From positions 186,001 to 250,000 of the forward strand of contig NZ_JAJGMW010000002.1 of the NCBI RefSeq assembly GCF_020782115.1: 64,000 bases of DNA. Direction: 5' to 3'. Made by a program: the position numbers and the translations under genes. The notes beneath the pieces were generated by a model. The model was not told the origin of the DNA, did not search any database, and saw only the letters and a list, made by a program, of their open reading frames with translations. Below, piece after piece: positions 54,535-62,157 of the stretch; positions within the stretch are counted from its first letter, which is position 1; each line of letters opens with the position of its first letter. The stretch is from Leeuwenhoekiella parthenopeia (lineage in GTDB: Bacteria; Bacteroidota; Bacteroidia; Flavobacteriales; Flavobacteriaceae).

Positions 54535-55683
54535 ATGGCAAATTCCTTTGATACAGCCTATCCTTCTGTTGACGATTTAAGAACCAAAGCAAAAAGCCGA
54601 GTTCCCGCTTTTGCCTTTGAATATCTGGACGGAGGTTGCAATGAAGACGTGAGCATCAGGCGCAACACCTCTGAAATTCGCGAGGTACAATTGCAGCCAC
54701 GTTACCTCAATAATTATGGCGAAAGTTCTACCAAAACCAAAGTTTTGGGGATGGAGTTTGACGCGCCTTTTGGGATCGCTCCGGTAGGTTTGCAGGGATT
54801 GATGTGGCCCAATTCGCCCGCGATATTGGCTAAAGCAGCCCACAAGCATAATATTCCGTTTATCCTGAGTACGGTAACAACGATGGATATTGAAAAAGCC
54901 AGCGAACTCACCGAAGGTAATGCCTGGTTTCAGCTTTACAATCCGGTTGAAGATGTAGTCCGCAACGATATTATAGACCGTGCGCAGGCAGCAGGTTGCC
55001 CGGTTCTGGTCTTGTTGTGTGATGTACCTACTTTTGGTTTTCGCCCGCGGGATTTTAAAAACGGATTAGCGCTTCCGCCCAAAATGTCTGTGCGCAACAT
55101 TATGCAAATTCTGGGTAAACCCAGATGGGCCTACAATACGCTCAAATACGGGCAGCCTTCTTTTGAAAACCTTAAACCCTACACGCCCGAAGGTTTAAAT
55201 CTAAAACAACTGGGAGCCTTTATGGATCGCACCTTTTCGGGGAAACTCAACGAAGAAAAAATCAAACCCATCCGCGACCGCTGGAAGGGTAAACTGGTGC
55301 TAAAAGGGGTGCAATCCCTACAGGATACTCAGGATGCAATACGTATGGGCTTTGACGGTATTATCGTTTCCAACCACGGTGGCCGCCAGCTCGATGCAGC
55401 CCAATCTACCATTAACTCCTTAAAGGAAATCGCCGCAACCTATGGCGATCAGATCGAGGTGATGATGGACAGCGGCCTGCGTTCTGGTCCCGATATCGCT
55501 CGTGCGATGGCTTGCGGTGCCAAATTTACCTTTATGGGCCGCTCCTTTATGTACGGTTGCGGCGCCTTGGGTGATAAAGGTGGCGATCATACCATAAGTA
55601 TGCTCAAAACCCAATTTAAACAAGTAATGGATCAACTGGTTTGCGAGCGAGTCGAAGACCTGCCCAAACACCTAATAACCTAA
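54535..55683 (+). CDS. lldD: FMN-dependent L-lactate dehydrogenase (alpha-hydroxyacid oxidase family)
   Basis: This is a 382-residue TIM-barrel flavoenzyme. It has the N-terminal AFEYLDGGCNEDVSIRRN, FGIAPVGLQGLMWP, the FMN-binding LVLKGVQS and the active-site motif VSNHGGRQLD (catalytic His), then MMDSGLRSGPDIARAMACGA. It oxidises L-lactate to pyruvate and passes electrons to quinone or oxygen. In this operon it consumes the L-lactate made by RhaEW, completing rhamnose to DHAP plus pyruvate. The ATG at 54535 is chosen because the family N-terminus starts there, and an earlier in-frame start overlaps rhaB. The permease gene follows after 3 bp. Confidence 0.9.
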   Translation: MANSFDTAYPSVDDLRTKAKSRVPAFAFEYLDGGCNEDVSIRRNTSEIREVQLQPRYLNNYGESSTKTKVLGMEFDAPFGIAPVGLQGLMWPNSPAILAKAAHKHNIPFILSTVTTMDIEKASELTEGNAWFQLYNPVEDVVRNDIIDRAQAAGCPVLVLLCDVPTFGFRPRDFKNGLALPPKMSVRNIMQILGKPRWAYNTLKYGQPSFENLKPYTPEGLNLKQLGAFMDRTFSGKLNEEKIKPIRDRWKGKLVLKGVQSLQDTQDAIRMGFDGIIVSNHGGRQLDAAQSTINSLKEIAATYGDQIEVMMDSGLRSGPDIARAMACGAKFTFMGRSFMYGCGALGDKGGDHTISMLKTQFKQVMDQLVCERVEDLPKHLIT

Positions 55684-55686
55684 TCT

Positions 55687-57108
55687 ATGTCACAATACAA
55701 CCAGGAAGAAGAAGCCATTGAGGCCATTGCCGGCGGCGAATTTGAACGCGAACGCGTACCCCAGTCTAAACTTCAAAGCTGGAAAGCCTTTTTAGGAATG
55801 TACGCCGGGGAGCACGCGGCAGGTACCGAGTTTGTTATTGGACCCTTGTTTTTAACTACCGGTGTAAGCGCTTTTGACCTGATTGTGGGCTTGCTCATAG
55901 GTAACCTTATGGCTGTGCTGAGCTGGCGTTTTTTAACGGCGGAAATCGGTACCAAATTCAGATACACGCTTTATTTTCATCTGGAGAAAATTTGCGGTAC
56001 CCGTCTGGTGACCGCCTATAATCTGGCAAACGGAGTCCTGTTTTGTTTCCTGGCTGGGGCGATGATCACCGTATCGGCCACCGCGGTTGGGATCCCTTTT
56101 GATATGGAAATGCCCAAACTTACCGATACCACGCCCAACAGTCTCACCTGGGTCGTCATTGTGATTGCCATAGGCGCGGTGATTTCGATTATTGCTGCAA
56201 AAGGCTACAATACGGTGGCTAAAGCGGCAAACTGGATGTCGCCCGTAATCGTACTGGCGTTTATCGCCTGCGGGGTGGTGGCACTCAGCCAACTGGAAGT
56301 ACGCAGTTTTACCGATTTTTGGAATATCTGGGGCGAAGGCAGTGAGCCATTTCCGGGGCAAATTAAATATACCTTTTGGCATGTAGTCTTGTGGTCCTGG
56401 TTTGCCAATGCCGCGATGCACATTGGGATGTCTGATCTTTCGGTGTTTCGCTTTGCGAAAAAAGCCAGCTCAGGCTGGACGACCGCTGCCGGAATTTACA
56501 TAGGCCATTACGTTGCCTGGATCGCCGCAGCTCTGTTGTATGCCGTTTATCTTAAATCACCCGAAGCCCAAGCGATGCTGAGCGGTGGGGAAGCACCTTC
56601 GGTAGCTCCCGGTCCGTTAGCCTATAACGCCATTGGAATTTTTGGCATTATTGCCGTAATCCTTGCGGGTTGGACCACCGCAAATCCCACGATTTACCGT
56701 GCCGGTCTTGCCTTTCAGGCCATTACCCCCAAACTGTCTACCTTTTGGGTAACCATTATCGCCGGAACGGTTGCAACCATCGCCGGTCTGTTTCCCGCCT
56801 TTGCCATGAAACTCTTGGGCTTTGTCGCCCTCTACGGCTTTATTCTGGCACCCATAGGAGCCATCATCGTGTTTGAGTACTTCTTTGGCAAACAAGCCGG
56901 AATCCAATCCTTTTACGCAGAAAAAAGCGGAATCAAATTCAATTGGGCGGTTTTTGCAGCCTGGGCATTGAGTTTTGGGGTTTTCTATTTTATTTCGCTG
57001 GAATACGATGTATTCCTGTCGTTCCTCACCTTACCCGCGTGGATCAGTTGCGGAATTTTATTTTTAATCTTTAGTAGGCTTTTCAGAAGAGGCAAAGTGC
57101 TGAAGTAG
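55687..57108 (+). CDS. NCS1-type permease, candidate L-rhamnose transporter
   Basis: This is a 473-residue inner-membrane protein with about 12 helices. Its layout and motifs resemble nucleobase:cation symporter-1 (cytosine/purine permease) proteins: GPLFLTTGVSAFDLIVGLLIGNLMAVLSW near helix 2, PSPVIVLA-like break in helix 6 (here NWMSPVIVLAFIACG), and ILAGWTTANPTIYRAGLAFQAI in the middle. Known NCS1 members carry nucleobases, allantoin or hydantoins, not sugars. As the last gene of the rhamnose operon, and with no other inner-membrane sugar importer nearby, it is a candidate L-rhamnose (or rhamnose derivative) symporter. That is inference from context. Confidence 0.8.
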   Translation: MSQYNQEEEAIEAIAGGEFERERVPQSKLQSWKAFLGMYAGEHAAGTEFVIGPLFLTTGVSAFDLIVGLLIGNLMAVLSWRFLTAEIGTKFRYTLYFHLEKICGTRLVTAYNLANGVLFCFLAGAMITVSATAVGIPFDMEMPKLTDTTPNSLTWVVIVIAIGAVISIIAAKGYNTVAKAANWMSPVIVLAFIACGVVALSQLEVRSFTDFWNIWGEGSEPFPGQIKYTFWHVVLWSWFANAAMHIGMSDLSVFRFAKKASSGWTTAAGIYIGHYVAWIAAALLYAVYLKSPEAQAMLSGGEAPSVAPGPLAYNAIGIFGIIAVILAGWTTANPTIYRAGLAFQAITPKLSTFWVTIIAGTVATIAGLFPAFAMKLLGFVALYGFILAPIGAIIVFEYFFGKQAGIQSFYAEKSGIKFNWAVFAAWALSFGVFYFISLEYDVFLSFLTLPAWISCGILFLIFSRLFRRGKVLK

Positions 57109-58310
57109 TAAACTAAGGATTTTTTTTGGGAAATGTTCAAAAATACTTGTTCTGTAAATACGTCGAATTATTATCTAAGTTACTATTTTACATAAGTAGA
57201 AATTTATTCGAAAAAATAATTCTTGCAGCGAATAAACAAAATGAAGTATTGATCTAAAAGCTTTTAAAAGTTACGTCTAATTTGTAAGAGAAGGACATTT
57301 CCTGAGCTGATGAAATTGTATCATTAAATTAACTTTCTGTTTGAATAAAATCAAGCCAGCAGTGAACAATTAATTGCGTTGAAAAGCTACGTTTAAATTA
57401 AATTTGGGATGTACGAATCCTATATCAATATATAAAATAAGAGATATTATTTGTTTGATTTATTCTACAATGGCCTATTCTTTAGCAAAAATGATCTCTC
57501 AAATAAATGGACTTGTTGTATTGATATAATCGAGTTTAATACGCTGGATAGGTTTGAAATGGTTTTATATATTTTTTCTCTGCGCTTATAACAGAAATTA
57601 TATGTGATTTCTTCTAAAAATTATATCCAAAAAGAGCTTTAAGTCTATAATCCCTGATAGTAAGTTAATTAAGTTCAATTCGTAAAATGAAGAATAGCAT
57701 AGTGATATGTATTTATACTATTGAAATTGAAGCTAATCTTTTAAGCTGATCCAAAGGAGGTCATAATAATTTATTATAAGTCTCAAAAACTTATAAAGTA
57801 GGTTATTAAATTATGTAGTTTATGTTCATTTAGTCAATATTGTTTTGAAAATTCCATCCGAATAGAGGAGTTTGTCTCTTTCAATTTAAAAAGGCTTACT
57901 TTCAAAAGTGTTACAGAAAATTTGCTCAATTACTAGTTGTAATAGGTTATCAACAATATGTTTTATGAAGAACTGGAAAAGTTCAAAATGAAATGAACTA
58001 CAAACGAATAAAATACTTTAGGCAATAGCAATTGATTACTCTTAGGATTTAGCAGCTAAAAATCCTTTGTATTTTAAGACGAGGGGCTTAGAACACAGTA
58101 AACGCTATGAAATAAACTTTGATGACTAAATCCTTTTGCTTGTATTTTTAGTGTACCAGTGTCTTGATTGAGGGATTTAAGTTATCCGTTATTTTAAAAT
58201 GTTTAAATTTGTTTTGAAAGTTGGTAATCAGATGCCTGCAAATTCGCACATCGTCAACAGAAAATGGACTAATGTGACAATCCCTTATGATTATGCAGGT
58301 CTGGGGCTTG
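57109..58310 (+). other. AT-rich island right end, no recognisable gene
   Basis: About 1.2 kb of strongly AT-rich sequence follows the permease stop. No open frame with protein-like composition is seen. A Shine-Dalgarno-like AAAGGAGGT (57753-57761) has no reading frame behind it. The region ends at the tRNA-Arg 3' repeat. It is probably decayed island DNA. Confidence 0.55.
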
Positions 58311-58333
58311 GGTTCTATCCCTGGTGAGGCTAC
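58311..58333 (+). repeat. attR-like repeat (tRNA-Arg 3' end copy)
   Basis: This 23-bp sequence matches 19702-19724 at 21 positions, including the perfect 14-bp core CCTGGTGAGGCTAC. It lacks the rest of the tRNA, as expected for the distal end of an element integrated into a tRNA 3' end. Confidence 0.65.
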
Positions 58334-58335
58334 AA

Positions 58336-58387
58336 AGATCCAGGTTCCCCTCCCGACGCATCGGGACTTCGGGGCTGGTGAGGCTAC
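58336..58387 (+). pseudogene. tRNA-Arg relic (3' half) with GC-rich palindrome inserted
   Basis: AGATCCAGGTTC (58336-58347) and CTGGTGAGGCTAC (58375-58387) are exact pieces of the tRNA-Arg variable/T-arm and acceptor 3' strand. The T-loop between them is replaced by a GC-rich insert that includes the palindrome TCCCGA-CGCA-TCGGGA (58351-58366). It is the complementary half of the relic at 19565-19622. Confidence 0.7.
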
Positions 58388-58490
58388 AATAACTTCTCTT
58401 AAAATGACTCATCCTGATTGATGCCGGATATATGAAGCTTCAATCAGGACGAATCCGAACATTTGCGCTCTTCGTAAGGTAATGAGGAAT

Positions 58491-59765
58491 TTAGTTTTTA
58501 AAACTGTGTTTAAATAATTCCGGATTAATTACCAGCATCGCCCAGCCCCAGTTGTTGGTATTGTCGGCAGTCGTTCCACCTTTAATGAGGCTCATGCTTT
58601 CTGAAGCAAACATGTGTGAATACCCCAATTGCAGCTTGACGTTTTTAAGAAGCGGTTGGGTGTAAACCAAATCAATTTCGGTCCCCAGATACGAATCGGC
58701 ATCATTAGCAAGCGTTGCATTAGCGGCAAAATAATGGGCGGCAAGCATTAGATTAGACTGTTCTCCGGTTTGAAAGGTAGCACTCGCGTGCAAATCGTTT
58801 AAACCTACCGAATTGGCATGGTTGCCCACATAAAAATAGTCCATCAGACCATTAAATTTGTGGTTGGTACCATACAGCGGGAAGAAAGAACGGCGGTCTG
58901 TACTGCCCTGATCTGAGCCACTCAACAATTCGGCACCTATCCCAAGAGTCGTTTTGCCGGTCTTATAAGCTGCATCAAGTGCAAGCTGATAGGCAGACAG
59001 GCTTTGATCCACGGGATAGGCATCACCAAATTGATAGTAAGCGCTTCCGGTTATAGCCAGCGCTTGTATAGGAAAACTGAAATAGGTACCCAGCGTATGG
59101 GTATAGTAAACGCCATCGGGCTGGGTGCGTTCGATATCACTAAACCCCTGAAAACCGGTGTTAAGAGCCAGAATACTTAAGCTCGATTTTTCCCAGCTTT
59201 TCTTAAAATAGGCGTATTGAAGACTTTTGTAGGTAAAGTAACCGGGAACATCATAGACGTTGCCCAGAAAGGGTTCGCCCTGCTGGCTAAATGCAAAACC
59301 CAAATCAAGCATAAGCCCCTCTTTTTTATACTTTAATAGTGCGGCATCGTGAAAACGTCCCTGCATCGCCCAGTCGAGACCGCCAAATATGCGCTGGTCG
59401 TCATAGGCAATAACCTGTCTTCCCAATTTGGTCGACCAGTTGGTCCCCAGTTTAAGTTCTGCCCAGGCCTGAAAAAGCATAAAGGAGTCGTTGCCATCTG
59501 ATGGCAAAATCTGGCGGGTATCGCCCCAGGTGCTCACATCCTGAAAAGCCACAAAGAGTTTAAGGGCTTCTGCGTCATAGCTGAAGTTAAGCCGCGCACG
59601 TTGTCTTACAAAAGCTGCTGGCTCGGCATCGTCTGGAAAAAGGCTTCCAAAACCATGTCGGTATTCAAAGCGCTGCCTCAAATCGGCGTCCAGTTTAAAT
59701 TCCTGTGCAGTCAGGCTTATGGGGCTTAGACATAAAAAGAAGAATACAAGTTTTAATGTTCTCAT
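58491..59765 (-). CDS. Alginate-export-type outer-membrane porin of a nitrate assimilation cluster
   Basis: This is a 424-residue protein with a signal peptide (LVFFFLCLSPISLTAQ) and a beta-barrel pattern typical of the AlgE-like alginate export domain: LDADLRQRFEYRHGFG, FVRQRARLNFSYDAEALKLFVAFQDV, LGRQVIAYDDQRIFGGLDW. The ATG at 59765 starts directly at the signal peptide. A perfect -7 box TATCTTTG (59797-59790) precedes it. It is divergent from the siroheme gene and next to nitrate/nitrite reductase genes, so it probably lets nitrate or nitrite through the outer membrane. Alginate transport is unlikely despite the domain name. Confidence 0.82.
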   Translation of the reverse strand: MRTLKLVFFFLCLSPISLTAQEFKLDADLRQRFEYRHGFGSLFPDDAEPAAFVRQRARLNFSYDAEALKLFVAFQDVSTWGDTRQILPSDGNDSFMLFQAWAELKLGTNWSTKLGRQVIAYDDQRIFGGLDWAMQGRFHDAALLKYKKEGLMLDLGFAFSQQGEPFLGNVYDVPGYFTYKSLQYAYFKKSWEKSSLSILALNTGFQGFSDIERTQPDGVYYTHTLGTYFSFPIQALAITGSAYYQFGDAYPVDQSLSAYQLALDAAYKTGKTTLGIGAELLSGSDQGSTDRRSFFPLYGTNHKFNGLMDYFYVGNHANSVGLNDLHASATFQTGEQSNLMLAAHYFAANATLANDADSYLGTEIDLVYTQPLLKNVKLQLGYSHMFASESMSLIKGGTTADNTNNWGWAMLVINPELFKHSFKN

Positions 59766-59789
59766 GGCTTTCAGGTGTTTTTGTGCGAC

Positions 59790-59913
59790 CAAAGATATTC
59801 AAGAAATCAAATATTAAGTATATATACTTAATAAAATGTTCTATCAAACCGTATTTTTATGAAAACACCTAAATAAAGACTAATTAATTACGTATATAAA
59901 CGTATTAATACGT
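59790..59913. promoter_or_regulatory. Divergent nitrate-cluster regulatory region with two palindromes
   Basis: A 22-bp perfect palindrome at 59812-59833 (core TTAAGTATATATACTTAA) lies 15 bp from the porin -7 box TATCTTTG (59797-59790). A 14-bp perfect palindrome ACGTATTAATACGT lies at 59900-59913, toward cobA. They are candidate operators for nitrogen control of the divergent genes. No regulator gene is in the window. Confidence 0.5.
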
Positions 59914-59956
59914 AGTTTTTTATATATTTACAATATAACTTTTAAGTAGTATCGTC

Positions 59957-60721
59957 ATGAAGATTCCCAAACTTGTATTAATTGGTGCCGGTCCCGGTGA
60001 TCCCGAACTCATTACCTTAAAAGCCGTTAAGGCGCTCAAAGAAGCCGAAGTGATCCTCTACGATGCCCTGGTAAATCCGGAGCTTTTAGACTATGCAAAA
60101 CCCGAAGCCGAACTCATTTTTGTGGGTAAACGCAAGGGCTGTTATGCCTATGCTCAGGATCAGATACACGAGCTTATTGTGCAACGCGCTTATGCCAAAG
60201 GGCTGGTGGTGCGCTTAAAAGGAGGTGATCCTTTTGTATTTGGAAGAGGCTCTGAGGAGCAGGAGTTTGCTTTACAACACAAGTTAGAGGTCGAAGTTAT
60301 ACCGGGCATATCTTCAAGTATGGCGGTACCGGCACTGCAGAATATTCCGCTTACGCAACGCGGGCAGGCCGAAAGCTTCTGGGTAATTACCGGAACCACC
60401 CGGGACCACAGCCTTTCAGACGATATCAAATTGGCCGCAAAAAGCAATGCCACGGTAATTGTGCTTATGGGCACAGCCAAACTCGATGAGATTGTTGCGG
60501 TTTTTAAAGCGGAAGGCAAGCATGATCTGCCGGTTGCCATCATTCAAAACGGAACGCGAAAAGACGAACGGGTGGGAATAGGAACTGTACAAACCATAGC
60601 CGAAGTTTATCAAAATCTAAAGCTGGGTAATCCTGCAATCATTGTTTTGGGGCATGTGGTAGCTCACCGGGCTAAACTTCAAAACCTGCTTCAGGAGCAG
60701 GAGTTGAGCGTGCAGGTTTAG
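59957..60721 (+). CDS. cobA: Uroporphyrinogen-III C-methyltransferase (siroheme synthesis)
   Basis: This is a 254-residue SUMT. It has the N-terminal LVLIGAGPGDPELITLKAVKAL, the middle RLKGGDPFVFGRGSEE and PGISSSMAVPALQNIPLTQRG, and VIVLMGTAKLDEI, all signature stretches of the CobA/CysG methylase domain. It uses S-adenosylmethionine to methylate uroporphyrinogen III at C2 and C7, giving precorrin-2 for siroheme, the cofactor of nitrite reductase. There is no fused uroporphyrinogen synthase or CysG dehydrogenase domain. It is convergent with the rubredoxin fusion gene (4-bp overlap of ends) within the nitrate assimilation cluster. Confidence 0.93.
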   Translation: MKIPKLVLIGAGPGDPELITLKAVKALKEAEVILYDALVNPELLDYAKPEAELIFVGKRKGCYAYAQDQIHELIVQRAYAKGLVVRLKGGDPFVFGRGSEEQEFALQHKLEVEVIPGISSSMAVPALQNIPLTQRGQAESFWVITGTTRDHSLSDDIKLAAKSNATVIVLMGTAKLDEIVAVFKAEGKHDLPVAIIQNGTRKDERVGIGTVQTIAEVYQNLKLGNPAIIVLGHVVAHRAKLQNLLQEQELSVQV

Positions 60722-62157
60722 AGCGCTTCGGTCAGCTGGGTGATTTTTACAAAATCATCCTTTGGCCCTTCACATAGCGAACACCGGTAATCTTCGGGCA
60801 ACGACTCAAATGCTACGCCGGGCTTTATATTTTGCAACGCATCTCCATAGCGTACATCGTAAAGCGTCATACACGCATTGCACTGGTAAACCTCGACTTC
60901 AGTTTTGGGCTTTTCATCTGTAATTTCAGGTTTTTCGGTACGTGTGGTGTTGCCCAGATTTTCAAAGTAAAGCCGGCTTAGTTCCATAAGCAAACCGGGC
61001 AATTCTGCCTGATCCACATCCTGAACGTAAACGACGTATTCGCGGGTATTGGGGTCAAAATCCCGCGCATAGGTGATGTTAAAGGTGTCGCGGTAGGCAA
61101 AGTCTGCCGGGATGTTTTCAGCTTTATTAACTTCAATAACAATCGAGGTAAAGTAGTATTTACTACTTAGGTATTCGGTTATGCCAAAGGTCAATCCGTA
61201 GGTGCTGATGTCGTTTTTGTTGAATTCGTTGACCAAAAATTCCTTCAGCCGAAGGGCTTTATCATTGGCCACAGGCACATGCCAGTTAAGCTCAAGCATA
61301 CTGTGGCGTACATTTATACCGAAAAGACCCAGAAATTTTTCCCATTTCAGCTTATCCTCTGCAGGAATTCCTTTTACAATAAAGGATTTAAAGGGAGTAA
61401 GCGAGATTTTACCTATTTGAGATTCGGTACATAAATCGCAAAGGGCTTTTAAAAAAGCGATATCGTAGCGGTTATTTCTCCAGTACAAACCCAGCCAGTA
61501 ATTGCCCGAAGCCAATCGGTTCATTCCCTCGTAATAGGGAAAAGGCTGAAAGTCTACCTGCAGTGCCTGAGAGATGGTTCTGCTGTTTAGGCTTATCGAA
61601 TCGATCACCAGATCAAATACCATGGTGGCGTTACCGGGTTCTTCGCGCAGCAGTTTTTCTATAGTTAGAGCAATGCGGGCCAGATCCCAGCTGTAAATCA
61701 AAACCGGGTAGAGTTGCTGTTCTTCCCAATGCGGTAACCTTAGGTACAGGTACCAGTAATCTTCGTGTTCTGAAGCGATAAAGTTAAGATGCCCCGTAAA
61801 CAGCGGAACGAGCCTTTGCCGGGGATCGGTGATATTGATCTTAAGTTTTGGGCTGTCCTGAAACTGCTCCAGAATATACAAATACCGGTCTGCGGTAAGC
61901 CATGCTGTGCTGCCAAAAATTCCGCTTGAGACATACGAAGACACAATGTTTTCAACACCTTCGCTGTGTGCGGGTACGACTTCCAGATTTTCGGTTTTGA
62001 AATCTTTTTTTTGATCTTCGCTCAGAAACAAAATGTCCTGCCGGGAGCCAAAGGCAATTGTAGATAAGCCGTTGCGCTCAGCCACTTCAAGAATGCTCTT
62101 TAATTCACCCGGGGCAAGCACCCCGCCTTTTACGATGACTCTGGAATAGTTTTTCAT
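60718..62157 (-). CDS. Nitrite/sulfite-reductase-like protein fused to C-terminal rubredoxin
   Basis: This is a 479-residue protein. The N-terminal half has ferredoxin-reductase-half-domain-like segments (YSRVIVKGGVLAPGELKSILEVAERNGLSTIAFGSRQDILF) as in nitrite/sulfite reductases, but I see no C-x5-C plus C-x3-C set that would hold a siroheme/[4Fe-4S] pair. The last 50 residues are a rubredoxin: VYQCNACMTLYD and YRCSLCEGPKDDF (two C-x2-C knuckles). The ATG at 62157 overlaps the stop of the nitrate reductase gene by 4 bp, so it is co-translated. It is probably an electron-transfer or assembly partner of nitrate/nitrite reduction. Enzymatic nitrite reduction by it alone is doubtful. Confidence 0.78.
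   Translation of the reverse strand: MKNYSRVIVKGGVLAPGELKSILEVAERNGLSTIAFGSRQDILFLSEDQKKDFKTENLEVVPAHSEGVENIVSSYVSSGIFGSTAWLTADRYLYILEQFQDSPKLKINITDPRQRLVPLFTGHLNFIASEHEDYWYLYLRLPHWEEQQLYPVLIYSWDLARIALTIEKLLREEPGNATMVFDLVIDSISLNSRTISQALQVDFQPFPYYEGMNRLASGNYWLGLYWRNNRYDIAFLKALCDLCTESQIGKISLTPFKSFIVKGIPAEDKLKWEKFLGLFGINVRHSMLELNWHVPVANDKALRLKEFLVNEFNKNDISTYGLTFGITEYLSSKYYFTSIVIEVNKAENIPADFAYRDTFNITYARDFDPNTREYVVYVQDVDQAELPGLLMELSRLYFENLGNTTRTEKPEITDEKPKTEVEVYQCNACMTLYDVRYGDALQNIKPGVAFESLPEDYRCSLCEGPKDDFVKITQLTEAL

Larger units (their letters stand above)
19702..58333 (+). mobile_element. Putative tRNA-Arg genomic island carrying a sulfated-rhamnan utilisation locus
   Basis: The segment is bounded by a 23-bp near-direct repeat of the tRNA-Arg 3' end (19702-19724 and 58311-58333, 21/23 identical, with a shared 14-bp core CCTGGTGAGGCTAC). 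It has a tyrosine recombinase immediately inside the left end and AT-rich stretches without genes inside both ends. All genes between serve one function: breakdown of a sulfated rhamnose polymer. No conjugation, relaxase or replication genes are visible, so it is an integrated island that is now immobile or mobilised in trans. The boundaries are inferred from repeats, not from comparison with an empty site. Confidence 0.7.

Noticed and set aside
22814-57108. Ulvan as the substrate of the locus
   Set aside because: Ulvan loci need lyases and unsaturated-uronyl hydrolases, and none are present. It remains possible if those genes lie elsewhere in the genome.
57753-57761. Perfect Shine-Dalgarno-like AAAGGAGGT in the right island end
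   Set aside because: No start codon with an open frame follows, so it is taken as chance or decay.
58491-59765. Alginate exporter function
   Set aside because: Only the barrel fold resembles AlgE. The gene sits with nitrate assimilation genes, and no alginate genes are near.
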